64,000 nt of DNA from assembly GCF_003990445.1 (NCBI RefSeq), contig NZ_REEZ01000004.1, positions 1 through 64,000 on the forward strand, in the 5' to 3' direction. This document shows, piece after piece, positions 37,711-47,263 of the stretch. The stretch is from Pararhodobacter zhoushanensis (GTDB taxonomy: Bacteria > Pseudomonadota > Alphaproteobacteria > Rhodobacterales > Rhodobacteraceae). How positions within the stretch are numbered: position 1 is the first letter of the stretch; the number at the start of each line of letters is the position of its first letter. The translations under genes were made by a program, and so were the position numbers. The notes below the pieces were generated by a model. That model saw only the letters and a list, made by a program, of their open reading frames with translations, had not been told where the DNA came from and ran no database searches.

Positions 37711-38388
37711 TCAGCCAAACGCCGCCGAAAAGGCGCGCAATCCGGGCGGGGTAAAGCGGATATGGCGGCTGTCTTCAACCCGTCGCACCCAACCCTGTGC
37801 CTGAAACCGCACCAGCAAGGCCGCGCCCAGCGCGCCCGCCAGATGCGAGCGGCGTTCGGACCAGTCCAGACAGACCCGGCACATCGGCCGCCGCAGCGCC
37901 GTCAGCGCGGTCGTGTCGATGCCGAGGCCCGCGATGAACCCGGCACCCTCGGCGCTCAGCCCGACGCTCTCACGCGAGACCACCAGAAACCCGCGCCCGG
38001 CCAGACTGTCAAACATCCGCACCGCCGCCGCCCCGGCCATATGGTCGTAACATACCCGCGCCTCGCGCAGCGCCGCGTCATTCGGGCCGGGTTGTGTGCG
38101 CATGTGCCCCCGCGTGGCGGCCAGACCCGCCAGCGTTTCGAGTGCCTGCGCGACCTGCTCGTCGGCCAGCGCAAAGAACCGATGCCGTCCCTGCTTGCGT
38201 GGCCACAAGAGCCCGGCCTCGGTCAGTTGCTTCAGATGATCCGAGGCCGTCGCCGCGCTCACCCCCGCCGCCTCGGCCAGCTCACGCGCGGTCAGCGCCT
38301 GCCCGCCCAAAAGGACCGACAGGATGTTGGCGCGGGTCGGATCGCCGATCAGCGCCGCAATGCGCGAGATGTCTGGACCTTGTCTCAT
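37711..38388 (-). CDS. ArsR-type winged helix transcriptional regulator
   Basis: The protein has 225 residues from the ATG at 38388; the longer frame to 38616 overlaps DUF1127 and lacks a ribosome binding site. The N-terminal 80 residues are a helix-turn-helix domain with [40 protein letters not shown]. The C-terminal half has CYDHMAGAA and [24 protein letters not shown], a conserved ligand/metal-domain pattern of this subgroup. It diverges from the DUF1127 gene. Its target is unknown. Confidence 0.88.
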   Translation of the reverse strand: MRQGPDISRIAALIGDPTRANILSVLLGGQALTARELAEAAGVSAATASDHLKQLTEAGLLWPRKQGRHRFFALADEQVAQALETLAGLAATRGHMRTQPGPNDAALREARVCYDHMAGAAAVRMFDSLAGRGFLVVSRESVGLSAEGAGFIAGLGIDTTALTALRRPMCRVCLDWSERRSHLAGALGAALLVRFQAQGWVRRVEDSRHIRFTPPGLRAFSAAFG

Positions 38389-38499
38389 CCCCGCAGTCTG
38401 GGGCCGCGCCACGGCGCGCACAAGCCCCGACGCTTCGGCCCGCACCGAAGCATCCGCGCCGGTTTGCGTGGCATGCCGGAACCCGAAAGGAGACCCTTC

Positions 38500-38688
38500 A
38501 TGATCCGTCTCATCCCCCTGCTGTCGCTCTTTCCACCCCTGCGCCTGCGCCCGACCCTGCGCCTCTGGCACCGCAACGCCACCACCCGCCGCGACCTGCG
38601 CGCCCTCGACACTCACCTGCTGCGCGACATCGGCCTGACCGTCACCGCCGCCCAGCGCGAAGCCCGCCGCCCGTTCTGGCGCCGCTGA
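38500..38688 (+). CDS. DUF1127 domain small protein
   Basis: The protein has 62 residues from ATG 38500, which has GAAAGGAGACCCTTC upstream. The signature [16 protein letters not shown] near residues 32-47 is DUF1127. Related small Arg-rich proteins bind RNA or alter RNA turnover in Agrobacterium and Rhodobacter. The N-terminus is hydrophobic. It diverges from the ArsR-type regulator, which is likely to control it, and is 62 bases from the fmt start. Confidence 0.85.
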   Translation: MIRLIPLLSLFPPLRLRPTLRLWHRNATTRRDLRALDTHLLRDIGLTVTAAQREARRPFWRR

Positions 38689-38750
38689 GCCGGTGGCGCT
38701 TTGCCCCCACCACTGCTAGATCGGAGACGACCACAGCAGCGGAGGCGAAC

Positions 38751-39653
38751 ATGCGCGTCATTTTCATGGGAACGCCCGATTTCTCGGTGCCGGTGCTCGA
38801 TGTGCTGGCCGCCTCGCATGAGGTGGTCTGCGTCTATTGCCAACCCCCCCGCCCCGCCGGTCGCGGCAAGCAGGAACGCCCGACGCCGGTACACGCCCGC
38901 GCGCTGGAACTGGGCTTGCCCGTGCGCCACCCGGCCAAACTGCGCGACGCGGCCGAGCAAGAGGCCTTTGCCGCCCTGAACGCCGATATTGCCGTGGTGG
39001 TGGCTTACGGGTTGATCCTGCCGCAAGCGGTGCTCGACGCGCCGAAGCACGGTTGCCTGAACATCCACGCCTCGCTCCTGCCGCGCTGGCGCGGGGCGGC
39101 GCCGATTCACCGGGCGATCATGGCCGGGGATACGGAAACCGGCGTCTGCATCATGCAGATGGAGGCGGGGCTGGACACCGGCCCGGTCCTGCTGCGCGAG
39201 GCCACGCCGATTGGCGATGTGGAGACCACCGACCAGCTGCACGACCGGCTGTCGCTGATGGGGGCGCGGCTGGTGCTGACGGCGCTGGATCAGTTGCCGG
39301 ACCTGCGGGCCATGCCGCAACCCGAGGAGGGCGTCACCTATGCCGCCAAGATCGACAAGGCCGAAGCCCGGGTGGACTGGACGCAAGACGCCGCCGCCGT
39401 CGCCCGCCTGATCCGCGGGCTGTCGCCCTTTCCGGGTGCGTGGTGCGAGACGCCGGTGGGTCGGCTGAAACTGCTCGGTGCCATCGCCGGGCCGGGCACC
39501 GGGGCACCGGGCGCGGTGCTCGACGGACTGACCATCGCCTGCGGTACGGGTGCGGTGAAGATCACCCGCGCCCAACGCGAGGGCAAGCGCCCGATGGACG
39601 CGGACGAGCTGCTGCGCGGGCTCGACTGGCCAGCCGGAACGCTGCTGGGATGA
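38751..39653 (+). CDS. fmt: methionyl-tRNA formyltransferase
   Basis: The protein has 300 residues and formylates initiator Met-tRNA using 10-formyl-THF. The N-terminal catalytic domain has [11 protein letters not shown], the GLILP segment and [20 protein letters not shown] with the catalytic His and Asn. The C-terminal OB-fold domain follows from about residue 205. The ATG has GGAGGCGAAC upstream. Fmt adds the formyl group that the neighbouring deformylase removes. Confidence 0.97.
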   Translation: MRVIFMGTPDFSVPVLDVLAASHEVVCVYCQPPRPAGRGKQERPTPVHARALELGLPVRHPAKLRDAAEQEAFAALNADIAVVVAYGLILPQAVLDAPKHGCLNIHASLLPRWRGAAPIHRAIMAGDTETGVCIMQMEAGLDTGPVLLREATPIGDVETTDQLHDRLSLMGARLVLTALDQLPDLRAMPQPEEGVTYAAKIDKAEARVDWTQDAAAVARLIRGLSPFPGAWCETPVGRLKLLGAIAGPGTGAPGAVLDGLTIACGTGAVKITRAQREGKRPMDADELLRGLDWPAGTLLG

Positions 39654-39732
39654 GCGGGCAAGGGGGGCTTTCCGCCCCCCTCTTCGGCTGACGCCGAATT
39701 CACCCCCTGAGAGTATTTTCAACAAGATGATG
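39654..39732 (+). repeat. 3'-end hairpin/TATTT element, copy C
   Basis: The element begins eight bases after the fmt stop: GGGGGG CTTTCCG CCCCCC (39662-39680), a second short hairpin (TTCGGC...GCCGAA), a C-run and CTGAGAGTATTTTCAACAAGATGATGG. The tail is shared with copy A (CAAGATGATGG). Confidence 0.7.
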
Positions 39733-39776
39733 GCGCGGTGCTTGAAGGGGTACGGGGCGGGCGCTAGCCTTTGAGC

Positions 39777-40712
39777 ATGAGCACAGCCTTTTACACCGAC
39801 CCCGCCTGTCTGAACCACGCAACGCCCGAGGGCCATCCCGAGCAGGTAGCCCGGCTGGTATCGATTCTGGCCGCGCTCGAGCATCGCGATTTCGCCGGGC
39901 TGGACCGGCGGCAAGCGCCGATGGCCGAGGTGGCCGAGCTGCTGCGCTGCCATCCGCAGGACTATATCGACCGTATCCGCGCGGCAGAGCCTGACGCGGG
40001 CAATCATCAGCTGGACGCCGATACGTGGATGTCGCCGGGCAGCTGGGCTGCCGCGCTGGCCGGGGTGGGCGCGGTGACGGCGGCGCTGGATGCGGTGGTG
40101 GCCGGTGAGGCGCGCAACGCTTTCGCCGCGATCCGCCCGCCCGGCCACCACGCGGAAACCGCCACGCCCATGGGCTTTTGCCTGTTCGGCACCGTTGCCA
40201 TCGCCGCCAAGCGGGCGCTGGATCACCATGGGCTGAGCCGCGTTGCGGTGCTGGACTTCGACGTGCACCACGGCAATGGCACGCAGGATCTGCTCTGGGA
40301 CGAGCCGCGCGCGCTGTTCGTGTCCAGCCACCAGTTCCCGCTCTGGCCCGGCACCGGGCGCGCGGAAGAGACCGGACCGCATGGCACCATCCTGAACGTG
40401 CCGCTGGCCCCCGGCACGCGCGGACCCGATTTCCGCGACGCTTGGGAGGGGCAGGTGTTCCCCCGGCTCGACATCTTCAAGCCCGAGCTGATCCTGATCT
40501 CGGCCGGGTTCGACGCCCATATCGACGATCCGCTGGCCCAACTGGCGCTGACCGAAGAAGATTTCATCTGGATCACCCACCGCATCTGCGATCTTGCCGA
40601 TGCCCATGCCGGCGGGCGGGTGGTCAGTGCGCTGGAAGGCGGCTATAACCTCGACGCGCTGGCGGCCTCGACCGCGGCGCATATCCGGGTGTTGATGGAG
40701 CGTGGCGCATGA
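39777..40712 (+). CDS. histone deacetylase family (acetylpolyamine/acetoin utilisation-like) protein
   Basis: The protein has 311 residues from ATG 39777; a TTG at 39771 would add two residues. It is a zinc-dependent deacetylase fold. The zinc ligands are in DFDVHHGNGTQ (Asp and His) and the second Asp in SAGFDAH, and the catalytic His-His pair is in RPPGHHAETA. Bacterial members deacetylate polyamines or acetoin-like substrates. Its ATG-type start and the overlap with xseB (four bases) put it at the head of HDAC-xseB-ispA-dxs. Confidence 0.92.
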   Translation: MSTAFYTDPACLNHATPEGHPEQVARLVSILAALEHRDFAGLDRRQAPMAEVAELLRCHPQDYIDRIRAAEPDAGNHQLDADTWMSPGSWAAALAGVGAVTAALDAVVAGEARNAFAAIRPPGHHAETATPMGFCLFGTVAIAAKRALDHHGLSRVAVLDFDVHHGNGTQDLLWDEPRALFVSSHQFPLWPGTGRAEETGPHGTILNVPLAPGTRGPDFRDAWEGQVFPRLDIFKPELILISAGFDAHIDDPLAQLALTEEDFIWITHRICDLADAHAGGRVVSALEGGYNLDALAASTAAHIRVLMERGA

Positions 40713-40945
40713 AGCCTGTAGCAGACTTGTCGTTTGAGGACGCCCTGCGCGAATTGGAGCAGGTCGTCAGCCAGCTGGAAGGCGGCGCGGTCGATCTGGA
40801 GAAATCCATCGCCATCTACGAGCGCGGCGCCGAGCTGAAAAAGCATTGCGAGGCCAAGCTGGCGCAGGCGCAGGCGCGGATCGAACAGATCACGCTGGCC
40901 GAGAATGGCCAGCCCGACGGCACCGCCCCTTTCGACGCGCAATGA
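40709..40945 (+). CDS. xseB: exodeoxyribonuclease VII small subunit
   Basis: The protein has 78 residues, all helical, with LSFEDALRELEQVVSQLEGGAVDLEKSIAIYERG characteristic of XseB. It forms exonuclease VII with XseA, which is not in the window. It overlaps both the HDAC gene and the ispA-like gene by four bases. Confidence 0.95.
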   Translation: MKPVADLSFEDALRELEQVVSQLEGGAVDLEKSIAIYERGAELKKHCEAKLAQAQARIEQITLAENGQPDGTAPFDAQ

Positions 40946-41793
40946 GCTTCCCGCAGGATCTGGCCAGCGCAGCACTGGCCGTGAACGCCCGGCTGGCGCA
41001 GGCGCTGAACGCGCTGCCCGACAGCCGGGTGCGCGCCGCCATGGCGCATGCCGTCCATGGCGGCAAAGGCCTGCGCGGATTTCTGGCGCTGGAAAGCGCC
41101 GGGCTGCACGGCGTGCCGCACGTGGCTGCGCTGAATGCGGCGGCAGCAATCGAGGCGATGCATGCCTATTCGCTGGTGCATGACGACCTGCCCGCCATGG
41201 ATGACGACGATCTGCGCCGGGGACGCCCCACCGTGCACATCGCCTTTGACGAAGCCACCGCGATTCTGGCCGGGGACGCGCTGCAATCGCTGGCGTTTCA
41301 GCTGTGCGCCGAAACCGGCAGCGCGCCGCTGACCGCCGCCCTTGCGCAGGCCGCCGGTGCCGCCGGGATGGTGCTAGGTCAGGCGCTGGACATCGAGGCC
41401 GAAACCGCCGCCGATCCCCTGACGCTGGAGCAGATCATCCACCTGCAACAGGGCAAGACCGGCGCGCTGTTTCAGTGGTCCTGCACCGTGGGGCCAGTGC
41501 TGGCCGGCGGCGACTCAGCCCCGCTGGCCACCTATGCGCAGGCGCTGGGGCTGGCGTTTCAGATCGCCGATGACATTCTGGATTGCGAAGGCGATGCCGC
41601 AACAGCCGGAAAACGGCTGCAAAAGGATGCAGAGGCGGGCAAGGCGACCTTTGTGTCGCTGCTCGGCCTTGAACCGGCGCGCGCCCGTGCCGCAGGTTTG
41701 ATTTCACAGGCCTGTGACGCTCTGGCACCCTATGGCGCGGGGGCCGATTCCTTGCGAGACGCGGCGCGTTTCGTTATCAGCCGCGACAAGTAA
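40942..41793 (+). CDS. ispA: polyprenyl (farnesyl/geranylgeranyl) diphosphate synthase
   Basis: The protein has 283 residues from ATG 40942. It condenses IPP with allylic diphosphates. The two Asp-rich motifs are [10 protein letters not shown] near residues 77-86 and DDILD near residue 212. The GGKxLR segment reads GGKGLRGF in place of the more common GGKRLRP. Position beside dxs fits isoprenoid precursor supply. Chain length cannot be determined here. Confidence 0.93.
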   Translation: MSFPQDLASAALAVNARLAQALNALPDSRVRAAMAHAVHGGKGLRGFLALESAGLHGVPHVAALNAAAAIEAMHAYSLVHDDLPAMDDDDLRRGRPTVHIAFDEATAILAGDALQSLAFQLCAETGSAPLTAALAQAAGAAGMVLGQALDIEAETAADPLTLEQIIHLQQGKTGALFQWSCTVGPVLAGGDSAPLATYAQALGLAFQIADDILDCEGDAATAGKRLQKDAEAGKATFVSLLGLEPARARAAGLISQACDALAPYGAGADSLRDAARFVISRDK

Positions 41794-41806
41794 AGTTGGA
41801 GCGTCC

Positions 41807-43735
41807 ATGAATACCCGTCCCGAAACACCGCTCCTCGACCGCGTGCACAGCCCTGCCGATCTCAAGCGGCTGACCGATCCACAGCTCAAACAGGTCGCTG
41901 ATGAGTTGCGCGCCGAGACGATCAGCGCGGTGTCGGAAACCGGCGGGCATCTGGGCGCGGGTCTGGGCGTGGTTGAGCTGACCGTGGCGCTGCACGCGAT
42001 CTTTGACACGCCGCGCGACCGGCTGATCTGGGACGTCTCGCACCAATCCTATCCGCACAAGATCCTGACAGGGCGGCGGGACCGTATCCGCACGCTGCGC
42101 ATGAAGGACGGGCTGTCGGGCTTCACCAAACGCTCGGAAAGCCCCTACGACCCTTTCGGTGCCGCGCATAGCTCGACCTCGATCAGCGCCGCGCTGGGTT
42201 TCAAGGTCGCGCAGGATCTGGGCGGCGCGCCGGACCCGGCGCTGGGCGATGCCATCGCGGTGATCGGCGATGGCAGCATGTCGGCGGGCATGGCGTTTGA
42301 GGCGATGAACAATGCGGGCCATCTGGGCAAGCGGATGTTCGTGATCCTGAATGACAACGAGATGTCCATCGCGCCCCCCACCGGCGCACTCTCGTCTTAC
42401 CTGTCGCGTCTCTATACCGAGCGCCCGCTGCAAGACCTCAAGGCCGCCGCCAAGGGCGCGCTGTCCCTGCTGCCGCCCCCCTTTCAGGAGGGGGCCAAGC
42501 GCGCCAAGGACATGCTCAAGCACATGACCGTCGGCGGCACGATGTTCGAGGAACTGGGCTTCAAATACGTCGGCCCCGTTGACGGGCACGACATGGACAC
42601 GCTGCTGGCCGTCCTGCGCACCGTGCATGACCGCGCCACCGGGCCGACGCTGATCCATGTGCTAACCAAGAAGGGCAAAGGCTATCGCCCCGCCGAGCAG
42701 GCGATGGACAAGGGCCACGCCACGGCGAAATTCGACGTGCTGACGGGTAAGCAGCAGAAAGCGCCGTCCAACGCGCCCAGCTACACCAAGGTTTTCGCGC
42801 AATCGCTGATCCAGCTGGCCGAGGGCGACGACAAGATCGTCGCCGTCACCGCCGCGATGCCGGATGGCACCGGGTTGAACCTGTTCGCCGAGCGGTTCCC
42901 GACCCGCTGCTTCGACGTCGGCATCGCCGAGCAACACGGCGTCACCTTCTGCGCCGCGCTGGCGGCGGGCGGGATGAAGCCGTTCTGCACGATGTATTCG
43001 ACCTTTCTGCAGCGCGGCTATGATCAGGTCGTGCATGACGTGGCGCTGCAAGGTCTGCCCGTGCGCTTCGCCATCGACCGCGCCGGTCTGGTCGGCGCGG
43101 ATGGCGCGACGCATGCGGGCAGCTTTGACGTGGCTTACCTCGCCAACCTGCCCGGCATGGTGGTGATGGCCGCCGCCGATGAGGCCGAGCTGGTCCACAT
43201 GGTCGCCACCGCCGCCGCGCATGATACCGGCCCCATCGCCTTCCGCTTTCCGCGCGGTGAAGGCGTCGGGGTAGAGATGCCCGAGCGCGGCATCCCGCTG
43301 GAAATCGGTAAGGGCCGCGTGATGCGAGAGGGCAAGCGCGTGGCGATCCTGTCCTTTGGCACCCGTCTTGCCGAGGTGATGAAAGCAGCCGAGGCGCTGG
43401 ACGCGCGCGGCATCGCGCCCACCGTCGCCGACGCCCGCTTTGCCAAACCGCTGGACCGCGACCTGATTCTGCGGCTCGCGGCGGACCATGAAGCGCTGAT
43501 CACCATCGAAGAGGGCGCGGTCGGCGGCTTCGGCAGCCATGTCGCGCAGCTGTTGGCGGAAGAGGGCGTGTTCGACACCGGACTCAAGTTCCGCTCGATG
43601 GTGCTGCCTGACGTGTTCATCGACCAGGCCTCGCCGGATCAGATGTATCAGGCGGCTGGGCTGACCGCCGCGGACATCGAAGCGAAAGTGCTCGACGCGC
43701 TGGGCGTCGCGCGGATCGGGGCCAAGCGGGCCTGA
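41807..43735 (+). CDS. dxs: 1-deoxy-D-xylulose-5-phosphate synthase
   Basis: The protein has 642 residues, full length. It makes DXP from pyruvate and glyceraldehyde 3-phosphate in the methylerythritol phosphate pathway. The TPP motif [18 protein letters not shown] is near residues 153-170, and the C-terminal transketolase-like domain carries [18 protein letters not shown]. The ATG at 41807 has GTTGGAGCGTCC upstream; longer in-frame extensions are rejected. It is 13 bases after the ispA-like gene. Confidence 0.97.
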   Translation: MNTRPETPLLDRVHSPADLKRLTDPQLKQVADELRAETISAVSETGGHLGAGLGVVELTVALHAIFDTPRDRLIWDVSHQSYPHKILTGRRDRIRTLRMKDGLSGFTKRSESPYDPFGAAHSSTSISAALGFKVAQDLGGAPDPALGDAIAVIGDGSMSAGMAFEAMNNAGHLGKRMFVILNDNEMSIAPPTGALSSYLSRLYTERPLQDLKAAAKGALSLLPPPFQEGAKRAKDMLKHMTVGGTMFEELGFKYVGPVDGHDMDTLLAVLRTVHDRATGPTLIHVLTKKGKGYRPAEQAMDKGHATAKFDVLTGKQQKAPSNAPSYTKVFAQSLIQLAEGDDKIVAVTAAMPDGTGLNLFAERFPTRCFDVGIAEQHGVTFCAALAAGGMKPFCTMYSTFLQRGYDQVVHDVALQGLPVRFAIDRAGLVGADGATHAGSFDVAYLANLPGMVVMAAADEAELVHMVATAAAHDTGPIAFRFPRGEGVGVEMPERGIPLEIGKGRVMREGKRVAILSFGTRLAEVMKAAEALDARGIAPTVADARFAKPLDRDLILRLAADHEALITIEEGAVGGFGSHVAQLLAEEGVFDTGLKFRSMVLPDVFIDQASPDQMYQAAGLTAADIEAKVLDALGVARIGAKRA

Positions 43736-43760
43736 ACAGCCGAGTGCCGCAAAAGCAAAC

Positions 43761-43783
43761 AGCCGCACCCAAAGGGAGCGGCT
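43761..43783 (-). terminator. terminator of outer-membrane protein gene 1
   Basis: AGCCGC-A-CCC pairs with GGG-A-GCGGCT around AAA (one A/A mismatch). On the minus strand it follows the stop at 43808. The stem sequence and the flanking bases closely match the terminator of the tandem paralogue at 44608-44630. Confidence 0.7.
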
Positions 43784-43807
43784 GTTGTCGTTATCGCTTG
43801 GGTGCGA

Positions 43808-44431
43808 TCAGAATTGGTAGCCGAGTCGGAACGCAACGGAATCGATCTGGGTGTCAGCCTGAACGCCGCCGATATTGGCCCCAACCTCGCGACGCACTGC
43901 CTCGAGCCCGACGAATGCACCGCGCGTGATGTGGTACTGGACGCCCAGACCATAGCTGTGACCGCTCTGGTTGTTCCAGCTCCCTGACCCGAAGATCTCG
44001 GACCGGGCAGCGCCCACGAAGCCGTAGAACAGCACGTTATTCGCGGCGTAGCCGACGCGCCCGCGCAGTTCAAGCGCGTTGCGCTGCCGGTTGATGAAGC
44101 CGGGATAGGGCGTGTCAAAGTCGGTATAGTTCAGCTCGCCACCGAAAACGACGTTGCCACGCTGCCAGTTGTACCCGACAAAAGCACCGGGGCCGGTGTC
44201 GTTGTCCATCGACGCGATGGTGCCCGAAGCATCGACATGGCCGCGCACCGACGAATAGCTCAGACCGCCGTAAAAACCTTCCCACGAATACTGAGGCGCA
44301 GGCATCGGCGCGACCATCACCTCCGGCTCGACGTAAACAACCGGACCCGAGGCCAGCGCAGCCCCCGACGCGACGACCAGCGCAACAACCGAAGCTGCCG
44401 AGCCGAGTGAGAGTTTGAGAATTTTTGTCAT
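43808..44431 (-). CDS. outer membrane beta-barrel protein, tandem paralogue 1
   Basis: The protein has 207 residues from ATG 44431. Residues 1-26 are a signal peptide ending in GAALASG. The rest has the alternating pattern of an eight-stranded barrel with WEGFYGGLSYSSV, FVGYNWQRGNVVFGGELNYTDFD, GRVGYAANN and a C-terminal Phe (RLGYQF). This is the Omp-25/opacity-type OmpA-like fold. It shares about half its residues with the downstream paralogue at 44655. Function unknown; small barrels usually give surface protection or adhesion. Confidence 0.85.
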   Translation of the reverse strand: MTKILKLSLGSAASVVALVVASGAALASGPVVYVEPEVMVAPMPAPQYSWEGFYGGLSYSSVRGHVDASGTIASMDNDTGPGAFVGYNWQRGNVVFGGELNYTDFDTPYPGFINRQRNALELRGRVGYAANNVLFYGFVGAARSEIFGSGSWNNQSGHSYGLGVQYHITRGAFVGLEAVRREVGANIGGVQADTQIDSVAFRLGYQF

Positions 44432-44607
44432 GTGAACCACCTAATTGTTAAATTCTTATCAATTAGCAGAGGATCACACACCCGCGGCTGCGATTTTTCA
44501 AGTCACCTTCAAAATTTGTCGACAATTTCGCGCGAAGTGACGCTTTCCCGCATCACCCCGTGGGTCGCCGCTTGCGCTTGGCTGTTCCGCCACCCCCAAA
44601 CGCAAAC

Positions 44608-44630
44608 AGCCGCGCCCAAAGGGCGCGGCT
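44608..44630 (-). terminator. terminator of outer-membrane protein gene 2
   Basis: AGCCGCGCCC pairs perfectly with GGGCGCGGCT around AAA. On the minus strand the stem is followed by GTTTGCGTTTG. It lies 25 bases after the stop at 44655. Confidence 0.75.
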
Positions 44631-44654
44631 GCTGTCGGTATCGCTTGGGTGCGA

Positions 44655-45284
44655 TTAGAAGTGGTAGCCGACGCGCAGCGACACGGTGTCCAGCTCGGAC
44701 TCGACCGTGGTGCCCAGAACGTCCGCGTCCACGTCGCGACGAGCGAACTCAAGACCAACGGACATGTTGCTGGTGACCATCGCTTCGACGCCCAGACCGT
44801 AGACCGGGCCGGTTTGGTTCAGGTCGAAGCCAGGTGCGCCGATTTCCGAACGGGCAGCGCCGACAAAGCCGTACACCATCACGCGGTTGAACGCGTAGCC
44901 AGCGCGGGCGCGCAGCTCGAGCGAATCACGCTGGTAGCTGCCCGGAACGAGCGGGTAGGTGCTGTCGAAGTTGGTGTAGCTCAGTTCGCCACCGAACACG
45001 AAGCCACCGTTCTGCCAGTTGTAACCGACGAACGCGCCAAAGCCGTTGTCGCTGTCCATGTCGTCGGTACCCAGACCAACGACTTCAGCCGAACCGCTGA
45101 CGCGCGAGTAGCTCAGACCGCCGTACAGGCCAGCCCAGGACAGAGCAGGCGCCGGCATCGGGGCAACCATGACTTCCGGCTCGTTGTAAACGACCGGGCC
45201 CGAGGCCAGGGCGGCGCCAGCAGCGAAACCGAGAGCGGTGACCGAAGCGGCCGAACCAAGGATGAGTTTGCGAATTGCAGTCAT
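44655..45284 (-). CDS. outer membrane beta-barrel protein, tandem paralogue 2
   Basis: The protein has 209 residues from ATG 45284, which has GGAGAAAAAA upstream. The signal peptide ends AAGAALASG, after which VVYNEPEVMVAPMPAP and then WAGLYGGLSYSRV match paralogue 1. Strands such as FVGYNWQNGGFVFGGELSYTNFD and the terminal RVGYHF Phe-ended strand support barrel assembly by BAM. The 5' region of about 490 bases upstream is AT-rich. The tandem pair arose by duplication of the gene with its terminator. Confidence 0.85.
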   Translation of the reverse strand: MTAIRKLILGSAASVTALGFAAGAALASGPVVYNEPEVMVAPMPAPALSWAGLYGGLSYSRVSGSAEVVGLGTDDMDSDNGFGAFVGYNWQNGGFVFGGELSYTNFDSTYPLVPGSYQRDSLELRARAGYAFNRVMVYGFVGAARSEIGAPGFDLNQTGPVYGLGVEAMVTSNMSVGLEFARRDVDADVLGTTVESELDTVSLRVGYHF

Positions 45285-45774
45285 TTTTTTCTCCATCGTT
45301 AACCGAATGTTAACTTCTGGCCCTACACACACCCGCAGCGCGTTCTCTTCAAGGCATCTCGGACAGATGCCATTTAGGCCGCTTGCGGGTGAAACATTCG
45401 CGCATCACCCGCACCCAGCTGGGGCACCTTAAATATCTGTAAAATATGGATATTCCAAAAATAGGCGCCTTTCCGCCCATGAAAAGTGACACCGTCACAC
45501 GAGTGTGATGGAACCCGGCCGACGGAGCGTGCCACAAAAGCTCCAGAGCGCCCTCGCTGCCACCGCCGCAGACCGCATCCAGAACGTGGCGCGACCCAGC
45601 CAAACAAGGGCTTTTCCGCAGGCGACCTCTCGGCCTGACCCGACGCGCCCTCTTTCTTTTATCCGCACACCCCCCTATCTTTGTGTATGGAACAACACTC
45701 CCCCTCCCGTCATGCTGTCACGCACCCGCCGCATCTTTGCGGCAGGGAGGGGTTGACCTTTTGATGAGACGTTT
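45285..45774. other. divergent promoter region between OMP gene 2 and amn
   Basis: The stretch of 490 bases is among the least GC-rich in the window, especially 45430-45480 (AAATATCTGTAAAATATGG, GGATATTCC). It should hold promoters for both flanking genes. Apart from short AT-rich repeats no operator could be identified, and no gene is convincing. Confidence 0.4.
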
Positions 45775-47250
45775 ATGAAACCCACCCGTTCACTGCCGAC
45801 CGAAACCGCCCCGCAGGCCGAACCGCGCGCCTTCACCGATGCCGCGCAGGCCGTCGCCTATCTGCAGACACTCTATTCTCAGGCCACCGATTTCCTTGCC
45901 GCCAGCTTCCGCGCCGCGTTGAAGGACGGCACGCCCAAGGCCCGCTACCGCGCCTATTATCCTGAGCTGCGCGTCACCACGACGACCTATGACCAGCCCG
46001 ACAGCCGCCTCGCCTATGGCTATCTGCCCGAGCCGGGCACCTATGCCACCTCGATCACCCGGCCCGATCTGTTCTCGAACTACCTCAAGCAGCAGATCGA
46101 GCTTTTGCTGAAGAATCACGGCCAGCCGGTGATGGTCGGCTATTCTGACACGCCGATCTCGCTGCACTTCGCGATGGCCGGGCGGCATGATGTGAACATG
46201 TCGGGCGAGCTGACCTTTACCCTGCGCGACGTGTTCGACGTGCCGGACCTGTCGATCACCAACGACGACATCGTCAACGGGGAAGGCGTGCGCAACGCCG
46301 ACGGCTCGGTCCCGCTGGCCCCGTTCACCGCGCAGCGGGTGGATTACTCGCTGGCCCGTCTGGCGCACTATACCGCCACCGACCCCGAGCATTTCCAGAA
46401 CCACGTGCTGTTCACCAACTACCAGTTCTATGTCGATGAATTCGAGGCCTACGCCCGCCAAGCCCTGTCCGACCCTGACAGCGGCTACACCGCCTTTGTC
46501 GCGCCCGGCAATGCCGAGATCACCGATGCCAACGCCGCCCTGCCCGTCCTGCCGCGCCTGCCGCAGATGCCGACCTACCACCTGAAACGCGCGGGCGGTC
46601 AGGGCATCACGCTGGTCAACATCGGCGTCGGTCCGTCCAACGCGAAAACCGCCACTGACCACATCGCCGTCTTGCGCCCGCATGCCTGGCTGATGGTCGG
46701 GCACTGCGCCGGTCTGCGCAACTCGCAAAGCCTTGGCGATTTCGTGCTGGCGCATGGCTACCTGCGCGAAGACAAGGTGCTGGACGAGGATCTGCCGCTC
46801 TGGGTGCCGATCCCGGCGCTGGCCGAGATCCAGATCGCCCTGCAAGACGCGGTGGCCGACATTACCCAGCTGTCGGGCTATGAGCTGAAAAAGATCATGC
46901 GCACCGGCACCGTCGCGACCGTCGACAACCGGAACTGGGAGCTGCGCGACCAGTCCGGCCCGGTGCAGCGCCTGTCCCAGTCCCGCGCCATCGCGCTGGA
47001 CATGGAATCGGCCACCATCGCCGCCAACGGCTTTCGCTTCCGCGTTCCCTACGGCACCTTGCTCTGCGTCTCGGACAAGCCGCTGCATGGCGAGCTAAAG
47101 CTGCCCGGCATGGCTTCGGCCTTTTACAAGACGCAAGTCGCCCGCCACCTGCTGATCGGCGTGCGCGCCATGGAGCATCTGCGCGACATGCCGCTGGACC
47201 GCATCCACAGCCGCAAACTGCGCAGTTTTGATGAGACGGCGTTCCTGTGA
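45775..47250 (+). CDS. amn: AMP nucleosidase
   Basis: The protein has 491 residues. It hydrolyses AMP to adenine and ribose 5-phosphate, controlling purine pools. I recognise the Amn N-terminal domain and the C-terminal nucleoside phosphorylase-like domain, with HLKR.GGQGITLVNIGVGPSNAKTATDHIAVLRPHAWLMVGHCAGLRNSQ near residues 275-320. The ATG is preceded by a weak site (GATGAGACGTTT). It is followed after 13 bases by the APH-like gene. Confidence 0.95.
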   Translation: MKPTRSLPTETAPQAEPRAFTDAAQAVAYLQTLYSQATDFLAASFRAALKDGTPKARYRAYYPELRVTTTTYDQPDSRLAYGYLPEPGTYATSITRPDLFSNYLKQQIELLLKNHGQPVMVGYSDTPISLHFAMAGRHDVNMSGELTFTLRDVFDVPDLSITNDDIVNGEGVRNADGSVPLAPFTAQRVDYSLARLAHYTATDPEHFQNHVLFTNYQFYVDEFEAYARQALSDPDSGYTAFVAPGNAEITDANAALPVLPRLPQMPTYHLKRAGGQGITLVNIGVGPSNAKTATDHIAVLRPHAWLMVGHCAGLRNSQSLGDFVLAHGYLREDKVLDEDLPLWVPIPALAEIQIALQDAVADITQLSGYELKKIMRTGTVATVDNRNWELRDQSGPVQRLSQSRAIALDMESATIAANGFRFRVPYGTLLCVSDKPLHGELKLPGMASAFYKTQVARHLLIGVRAMEHLRDMPLDRIHSRKLRSFDETAFL

Positions 47251-47263
47251 GGCAGCCTGAGTT

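Noticed and set aside
38613-40682. A 689-codon open frame opposite fmt and the HDAC-family gene
   Set aside because: Arg/His/Gly-rich shadow of two well-supported genes; no start signal.
45655-45675. TTATCCGCACA near 45660 as a DnaA box
   Set aside because: It has an extra base compared with TTATCCACA and stands alone.
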